A stretch of DNA of 16,842 nucleotides from Cytophagales bacterium (GCA_003500135.1 DNTA01000059.1:1-16842); one strand, 5' to 3'; counted from the first letter of the stretch, positions 7,847-15,949 are shown. Numbers and translations: made by a program. The notes: generated by a model not told the origin, from the letters alone.

Positions 7847-10078
7847 TTATTTTTTCGGGCCATTTTTGGCAAATACCTGTGCTATTTCCCTCAGTTCCAT
7901 CCACCACTGTTCTTTTGGGCGTTTGATTTTGAGGTCCATTACCTTTTTAAGGTCTTCAATATTCCGGTACAGTACGTGTCCGCCCTGAAGTCCAATAGTC
8001 ACACTTTCATTTTTTTGTTTACCGGCTTTTTTACATAAAAACTCCATGGCCTTTGTAGAAAGTCGTGTGCCTATGGCCCTGTCAAAAGGGCTTGGATTAC
8101 CTCCTTGTTGTAAATGGCCCAGAATGGATTGCCTTACATCAAATACATCACCCCCATCTTCCTCATACAAGGCTGAAATAAATGGGGTAGTATAAATTTT
8201 ATTGGCATATTCATTTCTGATGACCAGTCCGAGTCGTTTTCCTTCCCTAAATCCATTTACCAGATTATCAACATCATTTTGCAAGTCTTTCAATGTTACA
8301 CCCTCTTCGTGCAAATATACCCTTTCAGCACCTGTGGCCAATCCACTCATAAGAGCTAAATAACCACAATAGCGCCCCATGACTTCTACCACGAAAGCAC
8401 GGTTTGAGGCTACTGCGGATTCCTTGATTTTATCAACAGCATCTACAATATTATTTAAAGCCGAGTCAGCGCCCACACTGAAATCAGTACCAGGCAAGTT
8501 GTTATTGATACTTGCTGGAAGACAAACGGTAGGGATATCAAAAGCAGGGAATTCTTCTCTTTTTTGATACAAATTATATGCGCCCTCGTATCCGGTATAG
8601 CCTCCTATAATGAGCAGTGCATTTATATTATATTTTTCAAGTGTCTTGGCGATGTTGTAAAAATCTTTGTAGTCCGGGGTTTTACGGTTGGTACCAAGTA
8701 CAGAACCGCCCTGTGAGGTCCACTCTTCCACTTCACCCCAGGTCATTTCGTGTACGCTGCCCTGTATAAGCCCTTCAAATGAGTTTCGGACCCCGAAGAT
8801 TTTATGTCCTTTATCGAGGCCAACACGAACAGCTGTTCGAACCGCGATATTCATTCCCGGACTTGGTCCACTGGCGTTCATAACCATAATATTTAAAGGT
8901 TCAAAACTCCTGGACTCAGGTGGGTGGGGATAAGTTTGTCTTAGGGTATTGAAGGTAACCAATGCATCGCGAAAGCTGCCGCCACGCAGATCAATGGCCT
9001 GCTCATAGTCACCTTTTTCGATACATTCATAAATGTGATGGGTCTTTTTAACTGCGTCCATCATCGGAATGGCGGCAACTTTGTTCTTGCGCATGCCTAT
9101 AATGATCGATTCTTTATTTGCTGAATCATTAATCAATTCCTCAATGGCAGCGTGGCCCAGTACGGTACTCATGTAGCGGTCAAAAGCGCTGGGGGCGCCT
9201 CCGCGCTGTACGTGACCTAATATTGTCACCCGTGCATCTTCTCCGATTCGTTCAGTAAGAATATTCTTTACATATTCACTTGTGATGGCATTTCCGGACT
9301 GATCTCTTGCCCCTTCAGCAACAATGATCAGGCTTTTATTTTTTCCGGTCTTTCGGGATGCTGCAACTGATTCACACATGTCTTCTTCCCACTTACCAGC
9401 CTCTGGTGGCATTTCAGGAATAAGAATGTAGTCTGCTCCACTACCAATGGCGCTCATAAGCGCAAGATAACCGCAGTTGCGGCCCATTACTTCCACAACA
9501 AATGTACGCTGATGGCTGGCTGCCGTTGAACTTATGGAGTCCAACGCATCACTGATCCTCCTCAAAGCTGTATCGGCGCCAATGGTCATATCTGTGCCCG
9601 ACAAATCATTGTCGATTGACCCGACTAATCCAACAATTCTCAATATAGGATGCCTCTTGGCTTCCTCTTTGGTTATCTCCCCATTCTTTTCTAACTCCTT
9701 GAGAAGAGAAGGCCATTCTTCACGAAAAAGATTGGCACCGGTTAAGCTTCCGTCACCACCGATAACAACAAGGTTATCAATACCTCTCTTAACGAGGTGT
9801 TTGGCTCCAATAAGCCTGCCTTCCCTTTGCCGGAACTCCGGACAACGCGCAGTACCAATTTCGGTACCACCTTTATGCAAAATACCACCTACTGAATCCC
9901 AGTTCATTTTTCGGATCATTTCACCGCCTTTGACGATACCTTTATAACCCTGATAGATGGCGTAGACTTCTACTTTTTTATCCAGAGCGGAGCGTACTAC
10001 TGCTCTTACGGCAGCATTCATTCCGGGCGCATCGCCCCCGCTGGTCATCACTGCTATACAATTGATCTTATTGGCCAT
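7847..10078 (-). CDS. tandem (eukaryotic-type) 6-phosphofructokinase
   Basis: This 743-residue protein is made of two fused PFK-A domains, whereas normal bacterial PfkA is about 320 residues. It phosphorylates fructose 6-phosphate to the 1,6-bisphosphate, the committed step of glycolysis. The N-half (about 1-375) has a full active site: TSGGDAPGMN at 12-21, GGDG at 108-111, SIDND at 154-158 with base Asp156, MGR at 198-200, and HVQRGG at 289-294. The C-half (about 395-743) has GGYTG in place of GGDGS and SINNN in place of SIDND, so it is probably non-catalytic, while HLQQGG and MGR remain. The N-half carries the roughly 25-residue insertion (EEWPSLLKELEKNGEITKEE) and VGLVGSIDND wording typical of animal and fungal PFK. 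The C-terminus PKEQWW also matches the eukaryotic form. Start ATG 10078, no signal peptide; the gene appears intact. Confidence 0.95.
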   Translation of the reverse strand: MANKINCIAVMTSGGDAPGMNAAVRAVVRSALDKKVEVYAIYQGYKGIVKGGEMIRKMNWDSVGGILHKGGTEIGTARCPEFRQREGRLIGAKHLVKRGIDNLVVIGGDGSLTGANLFREEWPSLLKELEKNGEITKEEAKRHPILRIVGLVGSIDNDLSGTDMTIGADTALRRISDALDSISSTAASHQRTFVVEVMGRNCGYLALMSAIGSGADYILIPEMPPEAGKWEEDMCESVAASRKTGKNKSLIIVAEGARDQSGNAITSEYVKNILTERIGEDARVTILGHVQRGGAPSAFDRYMSTVLGHAAIEELINDSANKESIIIGMRKNKVAAIPMMDAVKKTHHIYECIEKGDYEQAIDLRGGSFRDALVTFNTLRQTYPHPPESRSFEPLNIMVMNASGPSPGMNIAVRTAVRVGLDKGHKIFGVRNSFEGLIQGSVHEMTWGEVEEWTSQGGSVLGTNRKTPDYKDFYNIAKTLEKYNINALLIIGGYTGYEGAYNLYQKREEFPAFDIPTVCLPASINNNLPGTDFSVGADSALNNIVDAVDKIKESAVASNRAFVVEVMGRYCGYLALMSGLATGAERVYLHEEGVTLKDLQNDVDNLVNGFREGKRLGLVIRNEYANKIYTTPFISALYEEDGGDVFDVRQSILGHLQQGGNPSPFDRAIGTRLSTKAMEFLCKKAGKQKNESVTIGLQGGHVLYRNIEDLKKVMDLKIKRPKEQWWMELREIAQVFAKNGPKK

Positions 10079-10136
10079 TTGAATATCTGCTAATTTTTAT
10101 TTTTTGCTTAAAGCTTGCTGAGGTTTTATTGTATCG

Positions 10137-10144
10137 CAAAGTTA
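10137..10144 (-). promoter_or_regulatory. possible -7 box of the phosphofructokinase gene
   Basis: TAACTTTG on the minus strand fits the Bacteroidota TAnnTTTG -7 consensus and lies about 60 bases upstream of the pfk ATG. No good TTTG -33 element is found at the expected distance, so the call rests on one box. Confidence 0.4.
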
Positions 10145-10175
10145 ACCATAATATCAAAATGAAGAAGTAATTCAT

Positions 10176-10192
10176 TTTAAATTGAATTTAAA
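10176..10192. repeat. 17-base perfect palindrome upstream of pfk
   Basis: TTTAAATT and AATTTAAA flank a single G, giving a perfect 8-base-arm palindrome about 32 bases upstream of the putative pfk -7 box. This is a plausible place for a regulator to bind, but the sequence is so AT-rich that chance is a real alternative. Confidence 0.4.
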
Positions 10193-10199
10193 GATGACA

Positions 10200-10225
10200 A
10201 TGATCAATAATTTTGAGTTGATCAT
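10200..10225. repeat. 8-base inverted repeat around a 10-base spacer
   Basis: ATGATCAA (10200-10207) and TTGATCAT (10218-10225) are exact inverted copies, followed by ATTTTTT on the plus strand. The arms are themselves centred on TGATCA. It may be an operator for a dimeric regulator of pfk or a weak hairpin; the stem is AU-rich and poor as a terminator. Confidence 0.4.
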
Positions 10226-10334
10226 ATTTTTTCACCATTCTACTTCCAATAATTTTAAACCTCCTTAATAAACGGTTTTATGTATTAATAATCCGCTAAG
10301 GAACTATGGTTTTAAGGTGTGATAAGTACATTTC

Positions 10335-10348
10335 TGCAAACGTTTGAA
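10335..10348. promoter_or_regulatory. LacI-family-type operator, copy 1
   Basis: TGCAAACGTTTGAA contains the perfect palindrome CAAACGTTTG (10337-10346), with the central CG and flanking AAA/TTT typical of operators bound by LacI/PurR-family regulators. A second copy lies 41 bases downstream. Confidence 0.5.
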
Positions 10349-10375
10349 AAAATTTTAAAAAAAGTTTCTTCTTTA

Positions 10376-10386
10376 TGCAAACGTTT
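10376..10386. promoter_or_regulatory. LacI-family-type operator, copy 2
   Basis: This repeats the 11 bases TGCAAACGTTT of copy 1 and holds the palindrome AAACGTTT (10379-10386); a second palindrome TTTCGAAA overlaps at 10385-10392. Its centre is 41 bases from that of copy 1, close to four helical turns, and it lies in the core region just upstream of the plus-strand -7 box at 10400, where a bound repressor would block initiation. Confidence 0.5.
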
Positions 10387-10399
10387 TCGAAAGGTTTTA

Positions 10400-10407
10400 T
10401 ATATTTG
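10400..10407 (+). promoter_or_regulatory. consensus Bacteroidota -7 box on the plus strand
   Basis: TATATTTG is a perfect match to TAnnTTTG. It points toward the terminator at 10455-10485, not to any gene. No clear TTTG -33 is present; ATG-containing sequence occupies that position, as might occur at a regulated promoter. Confidence 0.45.
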
Positions 10408-10412
10408 CTTTC

Positions 10413-10485
10413 ACAAAGCAACATCGGATTAAGAGGTTTTACTTTACAGTCCTAAAATCGCCCTACCCCCTGGGGCGATTTTTTT
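10413..10485 (+). ncRNA. candidate short untranslated RNA of about 70 nt
   Basis: A transcript from the -7 box at 10400-10407 would begin near 10413 and end at the terminator T-run. No start codon or reading frame of useful length lies between. It could be a small RNA under control of the twin LacI-type operators, or the relic leader of a deleted operon. It does not resemble 6S RNA, SRP RNA or tmRNA as far as can be seen by eye. Speculative. Confidence 0.25.
10455..10485. terminator. terminator hairpin between the candidate RNA and the sensor gene
   Basis: AAATCGCCC (10455-10463) pairs with GGGCGATTT (10473-10481) across a nine-base loop. The plus-strand copy is followed by a run of seven Ts, while the minus-strand copy has only about four. 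It could therefore end the sensor message, but is better formed for a plus-strand transcript. Confidence 0.75.
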
Positions 10486-13138
10486 ATTTTACCTTTTCTG
10501 ACAGCTTAACTTTCAGGTCATTCCTTTCCTTGGTAAGGCTATCAATCTTCTCATGCAGCTCCTGCTCCCTCCGCGTGAAATCTTCCTGAGTGGCCTCCAT
10601 CTCTTCCATATTCTGACGGAGCTCTTCTTCCTGTGCCTTAAGTTCCTCAGATTGCGACTGTGACTGTTCAAGTAATTCTTTGGTGCGGTTACTCACCTGA
10701 AGGGTATACAATGTAGAAGTAACCATTTCCGCCAATTGCTCAACAAAACCAACTTCGTGATCCTGAAAACCATTGAATGAGATCACCTCTATTACTCCCA
10801 GTGCAATTTCATCCTGCTTAAGAGGAACAAGCAGTAGGTGGCGTGGATGCGATTCACCTAAACCAGAGCCTACCTTGGTATATTCATCAGGAAGATTTTG
10901 GATATAATTGGCCTCCCCTTCAGTATAACATGCTCCGATCAGACCTTCATCTGTTTCAAATCGCTTTTGCGTGAGTTTTGCCTGATCATAAGCATAGGTG
11001 GTTATCAGTTGTAGGTACTTGTCCTGGGGGTCATCTTCATTCAACATCGTAATACTGCCTTGATGGGCATTGAGAAACTTAATTAACCTGCCCAGCAAAG
11101 CTTCTGACAGGTTTTGCAAACTATCCTTATGTTTATTAATAATCCCCGAAAATTCTGCTAACCCTGCAGTTGTCCAGTTTTGAACCTTTTCCGCCTCATT
11201 TCGCCGCAAAATCTCTTGTTTCTGGGCCTCGAGCTCCTGCGTTTTTCCATCAATTGCCCTTTGCAATAAGTCTTTGTCTTCTTTAAGTTGTTTTTCGCGC
11301 CATTTTATAAATGCATAAATTATGCCCGAAATGCCAACCACAATTACGGCATAAAACCAAATAGTTTTATGAAATGGTGGTGTTATGACAACTTCTATAG
11401 TCTTTGGTGTATCATTCCATATACCATCATAATTGGCTCCTTTAACTTTAAAGGTATAGGTGTCTGCATCCAGATTTGTGTAACTTGCCAGTCTTTGATC
11501 CCCATCTACATAAATCCAGCCTTCATCAAAACCCTCCATCATATAGGCATATTTATTATCATCAGGAAATGCATAATGGAGCGCCGCGAACTCAAACGAA
11601 AACACATTTTCTTTGTGAGTAAGCTTCAAACTCACGGTTTCATTTATATTTTGGTGTAATACCACCTTTTTTCTGACCACTTCGCCTGGTTTTACCGACC
11701 GGTTAAATACGCGGAAATCAGTCAGCACAACCGGCGGTTCGTATTGATCGTCATTGATCTCATCTGGAAAAAATGCGTTAAAACCATTTATCCCTCCAAA
11801 AAACAACTCCCCTTCCTGACTTTTATATGACGATCCCCAGAAAAACTGATTGCTTTGCAAACCGTCGTTTACATCGTAATTTTTAAATGTTTTTTCTGAG
11901 GGGTTAAAATTGGACAAGCCGTCGTTGGCGCTCAACCACAGTGTACCATGTTTATCGGAAAGGATGGTGTAAATAACATTATTTGGCAATCCGTCTTTGG
12001 TGGTGTAGCTCTCTACTACAATTTTCGCGGGTTCGTTATCAGAAAAAGTTATTTTATTTAACCCTCCTCCATAAGTACCGGCATAGATCACATCCCTCTC
12101 TTTTTCTCTGTCGTAATGAAGTGAAATAATTCTGTTGTCGCTAATTGAATGCAAGGGATCTTCCGGGTCAAAGTGATACCTTTGGATATTATAAGTTGAA
12201 ACGAACGTGTTTTTGCCTGGGTCTTCAGGCGTTAACCTGCTAAGTCCTCCCCAGGTACCTACCCAAATGTTTCCATATGCATCTTCAACAATTCCATTGT
12301 ACTGAACACCATAGGCGGCCACAGTATTGGAATTATTGGGGTCGTGTAAAAAGTGCCTGTGTGCATTTCCCGTAAGATCGTACAATTCCAATCCACTTTC
12401 AGTACCTATCCACACGTTGCCATACCGATCTTCAAGCATCATCTGAATGCGGTCATCTAAAAGCGGAACACCGTTACTGCTCGGGGTTGCCGTGGTAAGG
12501 TGTTCAAAGTTGTATGACCCGGTTCGCTTTTGAATATTTATTCCTCCGCCCCAGGTACCTACCCATAATAAGTTGTCTTTCAACTGTTTTATGGTGGTGA
12601 TATTGTTCATTGTATGCGACCCTGCCACTGCAGGATCATGTATTATATTGCGCTTGGTTTTCGCTTCTCTGTTTATTACATCAAACCCCACGTCCTGGTA
12701 GCCAATAAATAAATTGCCTTCTGAGTCGGAACAAATTGATCGTACAATTTCTGATGACAGGCCGATTTCACTATTTACATTTACCTTATAGTGTTCGAAT
12801 GCCTTCCTTTTCAGATTGAGTTTATCTATACCTCCACCTCTGGTCCCGATCCACAACAGTCCGGATTTATCGATCATAAGCGAAAGGAGCTCATTTACTG
12901 CCAGGCTATTTACATTTGTATCATCAGATTGATACAGGATTGCTCTTTCGCCCTGATCAACTAATTGAACCAAGCCACTGATTGTTGCCAGCCAAATGTC
13001 GCCATTTTTGGTGTTAAAAATATTGGTCACACGATTCTCGACACCCGTAAAAAAAGAGGATGGAAGAAATTGTGTGAAGGAATTGGACTGTGGACTAAAA
13101 CGCAAAGCGCCGTTATCCGTTGCGATCCAAATATTGTC
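10484..13138 (-). pseudogene. propeller/Y_Y_Y/GAF sensor, C-terminal part after an in-frame TAA
   Basis: This is the remaining roughly 885 codons of the sensor, in the same frame as the N-terminal fragment and separated from it only by the TAA at 13139-13141. In order it has further Reg_prop propeller repeats (WIGT, WVGTWGG and similar, to about 450 residues in), a Y_Y_Y domain (around YAYMMEGFDEGW to DTYTFKVKGANYDG), one membrane helix (IWFYAVIVVGISGIIYAFI), a coiled coil, a GAF-type domain (from GLAEFSGIINK to about LYTLQV), and a long C-terminal coiled coil containing EELRQNMEEMEATQE. No HisKA, ATPase, receiver or DNA-binding output domain is present. A TTG at 13105 could restart translation, but such a product would have no signal peptide, so the propeller could not be exported normally. 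It is probably untranslated. Confidence 0.8.
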
Positions 13139-13864
13139 TTAAGCATCAATTGAAAGATTGTGTACATAATCGGTATTGATGCTAAATTGAATACTCCCTG
13201 GCATCGTAACCCTGTTGAATGTACCCTTTTCAGGATCAAAAGCTTCTATCCCATTTGAAGTTAAGACAAACAAATTGCCCCGGCTGTCCTCTACTATATC
13301 AAATACAACATCTGATGATATTGAATTGGAGCGTGATGCACTGTAACTATACCTTGTAAAACTGCTATCGGAAAAGTTAAATTTATTCAGGCCACTATTT
13401 AAGGTGCCGATCCACATGTTTCCCTTTACATCCTGGTGAATCGAATAAACGCGGTTGTCTCCAATCGATTTAGGATCATTTGGGTCGTGTTTGAAATTAT
13501 AAAACTTAGATTTGGTACGATCGTAAACCGCCAGGCCACCGCTATTGGTACCTACCCAAATGTTCCCTTCATGATCTTCCCCTAAGCTATATATGAAATT
13601 GTCGCCAATAGAGGTGTTATCCATTCGGTCATGACGAAAAACTTCAAAATTATTACCATCGTACTTGTTTAGGCCATCTTCGGTGCCAAACCATAGAAAG
13701 CCTTGTTGGTCCTGCATCATTGCCCATACAACCTGGTGCGACAACCCAGCTTGCCCTGTATGGTGCTGAAATCTTAGGTCTTTTTCCTGATATTGGGCAA
13801 AGCACTGAATTGAACAAGCAAGCGCTATTAAAACCGTTGTTATGCAGAGATAAAGCAATCTCAT
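13139..13864 (-). CDS. propeller sensor, N-terminal fragment ended by an in-frame TAA
   Basis: This 241-residue product has a Sec signal peptide (about 1-24, MRLLYLCITTVLIA... ending CFAQ) and the first four or five Reg_prop repeats of a two-component-regulator-type beta-propeller. Examples are GFLWFGTEDGLNKYDG, GNIWVGTNSGGLAVYD and GNMWIGTLNSGLNKF. It ends with ...HNLSIDA and TAA, after which the same frame continues DNIWIATDNGALRFSP, the rest of a repeat. A propeller normally needs about 14 blades across two rings, so this fragment alone should not fold fully. A single base change from a sense codon (for example AAA, CAA or GAA) accounts for the stop. In the intact form, these sensors sit in the inner membrane with the propeller in the periplasm, often sensing glycans. 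Confidence 0.8.
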   Translation of the reverse strand: MRLLYLCITTVLIALACSIQCFAQYQEKDLRFQHHTGQAGLSHQVVWAMMQDQQGFLWFGTEDGLNKYDGNNFEVFRHDRMDNTSIGDNFIYSLGEDHEGNIWVGTNSGGLAVYDRTKSKFYNFKHDPNDPKSIGDNRVYSIHQDVKGNMWIGTLNSGLNKFNFSDSSFTRYSYSASRSNSISSDVVFDIVEDSRGNLFVLTSNGIEAFDPEKGTFNRVTMPGSIQFSINTDYVHNLSIDA

Positions 13865-13946
13865 CTTGTTTTTCGCTATATCGAAATGACAATAGATAGG
13901 CCTGGTATCCCCCCCTTATTTGAGTTAAAAAAATTATAAGCCCCAA

Positions 13947-13959
13947 TACTAATTTAGTA
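13947..13959. repeat. 13-base palindrome upstream of the sensor gene
   Basis: TACTAA and TTAGTA flank a single T in the 164-base gap between the sensor start and the ceramidase-like gene's stop. It is a possible operator, but short and AT-rich. Nothing else convincing is seen in that gap; no clear -7 box was found for the sensor. Confidence 0.3.
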
Positions 13960-14028
13960 ATAATACGTGAATTTGGAGGGGAAATAATAAAAAATCGTCA
14001 ATTCAAATTGGGGAATATTAAGATTTTA

Positions 14029-15381
14029 TTACTTTCTGTTGGTTCCAGACATTGTTTTAAGATTCGTTTTTATCACATCTGAGAAATATTGACTGAATCC
14101 GGGCCCCGTCCAGTTCAATGCCCGCACCTCTTCAGCATCGCTTTTAAAATAGTGGTAATCTGAATTAATGTACCCCACGTAATTACCATTAAAGCTTGTA
14201 ATGAATGGTTCTATGTTATAAAAATCTGCTACGGTGTCGATTTTTTGTCGCACAAAAATCTCACCGGAAAAATCGCATGGTGTGCCCATTAACAGAATCC
14301 GGTTAATTTTTAAGGACACCAAATCTCCCTCCAGTGGCTCAAGCGCCCAATTAAATATCCAGTTCCGTAAACCAATATTTTTGTCAATTCTTAAAGCACT
14401 TGGCATAAAAGACAATGCTACTTTTGAATAGGCCACACTTGTTACAGAATCGAACTTTGCATTTGAAAGTCCAATTTCAATATCAGAAGATAAAATTCGG
14501 GCTGCATTCTCTGCTAATTCATAAGAGGAACCCGGTATATTGTAAAGCCTATGGCTCCCCACCATACCGGCCATAAACATAGAGAAGTTGATATTTTCAT
14601 TTTGCTCCAGCTTTCGCACCAGAAAACCAGGATAATCAGCGCTAATCGATTCTTCTTTAATATCAATCAAAGTAGGGTGGGCAGAATAAGACGTAAGGAG
14701 GGCCAATTCATTGTTCGATTTTTTAAATGCAATATTCCTCAGTACAGGATCTACCATTCCCGCCTCTTTATCGACCCTGTTTTGCACAAAATCGCCGGGA
14801 ACAGATGAAATATAACTGACCTGAAATGGCTGACTTGTTTTCTGGTAATTATAAACCCCTTCTACAATCTGCTTAGCCATTTCAAAAATCATTGATTTAT
14901 TAAAATCGCCATAAAGCTTTTCGCCAACTATGGAGGGTGTCCAATGGCCCATCCCATTGTGTGTATGAATGGCCCCGAAGTAAGGCAGTGCCGTTTGATA
15001 AAGCGTGTCCAGGCCTTTAATTATCCTATGCTTAAGTTCAGGTGGAAACATTAATAAATCCGCACTGATAATTGGCACAACCGTTTGATCATTATAAATG
15101 GCAATTACACGGACATAAAGCGGGTCATGTATTTTACCGGCCGTTTTAGGAAAGTATCCCGCCATTTCAACAGGTAGTTCAGGCGTGATATTCACTTTGA
15201 ACCAATTGATACGATAGGGGCCTGCAGGATGCTTAATTTCAGCCTCTTCAGCAGCTTTTATTGTCTTTTGGTAAGCCTGTGTTTGTGTAATATTTCTATT
15301 GGTAACCGGTTTGATTAACAGCAAAACCAGGAACAGAAGTCCTACGAAAAAAATGACCAGTATTTTAATTATCCTTTTCAT
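14029..15381 (-). CDS. neutral/alkaline ceramidase-like hydrolase, membrane-anchored
   Basis: This 450-residue protein has an N-terminal hydrophobic anchor (about 5-23) that places the rest outside the cytoplasm. The body resembles the N-terminal catalytic domain of the neutral/alkaline non-lysosomal ceramidase family, which hydrolyses amide bonds using zinc. Visible family marks are the opening INWFKVNITPELPVEMAGY, the zinc-type motif IHTHNG (His139, His141, where ceramidases have HTHSG), SYSAHPT (His235), and SADYPG (about 248-252). Proven neutral ceramidases are longer and carry a C-terminal immunoglobulin-like domain, which is missing here. That is typical of the many uncharacterised bacterial members, so a ceramide substrate is not assured; Bacteroidota do make sphingolipids, which keeps it possible. 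The gene is preceded by the terminator of the upstream lipoprotein gene and seems to be a single unit. Confidence 0.75.
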   Translation of the reverse strand: MKRIIKILVIFFVGLLFLVLLLIKPVTNRNITQTQAYQKTIKAAEEAEIKHPAGPYRINWFKVNITPELPVEMAGYFPKTAGKIHDPLYVRVIAIYNDQTVVPIISADLLMFPPELKHRIIKGLDTLYQTALPYFGAIHTHNGMGHWTPSIVGEKLYGDFNKSMIFEMAKQIVEGVYNYQKTSQPFQVSYISSVPGDFVQNRVDKEAGMVDPVLRNIAFKKSNNELALLTSYSAHPTLIDIKEESISADYPGFLVRKLEQNENINFSMFMAGMVGSHRLYNIPGSSYELAENAARILSSDIEIGLSNAKFDSVTSVAYSKVALSFMPSALRIDKNIGLRNWIFNWALEPLEGDLVSLKINRILLMGTPCDFSGEIFVRQKIDTVADFYNIEPFITSFNGNYVGYINSDYHYFKSDAEEVRALNWTGPGFSQYFSDVIKTNLKTMSGTNRK

Positions 15382-15437
15382 TTATGTTCAGCTCCCTTGC
15401 ATTAATGCTGGCTACCTATACTAATGTTTTGCCCCAT

Positions 15438-15469
15438 AAAAAAAGGCCTGCCTTAAGAGGCGGCCTTTT
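15438..15469 (-). terminator. terminator of the small lipoprotein gene
   Basis: On the minus strand AAAAGGCCGCC pairs with GGCAGGCCTT (one bulged base, six-base loop) and is followed by a run of seven Ts (15438-15444). It begins about 18 bases after the lipoprotein stop. Confidence 0.88.
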
Positions 15470-15487
15470 ATATGAAATTGTAAAATT

Positions 15488-15949
15488 CTAATTCAGCGTA
15501 ACTGTATATTCCCCTTCAAGGGATTGAACCCTTCCTATTGTGGTTCCTTCTGGCAGGGTAAAAGAGAATACAACTTGATCTTCGGAAGGATTTCCAACAA
15601 AAGTCATTACTACACCATCACCCCTGGTAATTGTAGTGCCTTCATCGTTCATTGTCCAACTTGCAGAAGCTGGCCATACTTTTTCACCATCGGTAGGTAT
15701 GTTCGTCGAATTCATGTTAGTACTGGTAAAAGTAACACCTACAGCTTCCCATTCAGTTTCTCTTGCATCAAAAACAGTTCCTGCAGGTACGTTTATGCTC
15801 GACATGGACCAGCCACCTTCTTTTGTCAAAATTTTGGTTCTGGCCTCTTTTTGAGTCTCTTCATCTCCGCCTCCATTGTCTCCACAGCTGTAAATTAACA
15901 TTAGTGCGAAAATTAATGAAACGGAAAGGATGCCTTTAATTAACTTCAT
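15488..15949 (-). CDS. small secreted lipoprotein, unknown function
   Basis: From ATG 15949 the product is 153 residues: a lipoprotein signal peptide (MKLIKGILSVSLIFAL...) with lipobox LIYSC at Cys22, then a glycine/acidic linker (GDNGGGDEE), then a roughly 110-residue domain rich in Thr, Val and aromatic residues that looks all-beta. The linker followed by a GGWSMSSINV start resembles the small lipocalin-like or calycin-type lipoproteins common in Bacteroidota, but I cannot assign a family. The frame is open to 15991, but the -7 box at 16003-16010 would start transcription within a few bases of that codon. A start at 15949 or 15958 is therefore more likely and gives a normal signal peptide. 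Its own promoter and terminator make it a single-gene unit. No partner gene suggests a role. Confidence 0.75.
   Translation of the reverse strand: MKLIKGILSVSLIFALMLIYSCGDNGGGDEETQKEARTKILTKEGGWSMSSINVPAGTVFDARETEWEAVGVTFTSTNMNSTNIPTDGEKVWPASASWTMNDEGTTITRGDGVVMTFVGNPSEDQVVFSFTLPEGTTIGRVQSLEGEYTVTLN

Larger units (their letters stand above)
10079..10483. other. 405-base non-coding region rich in palindromes
   Basis: No credible reading frame lies here on either strand. From the pfk side it holds a -7-like box for pfk (minus strand, 10137-10144), a 17-base palindrome (10176-10192), an 8-base inverted repeat (10200-10225), twin LacI-type palindromes (10335-10348 and 10376-10386), a plus-strand consensus -7 box (10400-10407) and a terminator hairpin (10455-10485). 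Each is listed separately. Confidence 0.8.

Noticed and set aside
9534..9947. 137-codon open frame on the plus strand inside the phosphofructokinase gene
   Set aside because: It is the antisense shadow of the conserved N-half of the enzyme; the product is low-complexity (Ser/Leu/Pro rich) with no recognisable domain.
13941..14013. CCCCAAT and ATTGGGG inverted pair upstream of the sensor
   Set aside because: Seven-base arms 60 bases apart are too short and distant to support an element.
15399..15408. Palindrome GCATTAATGC upstream of the ceramidase-like gene
   Set aside because: Ten bases, single copy, no associated promoter box; chance is sufficient.
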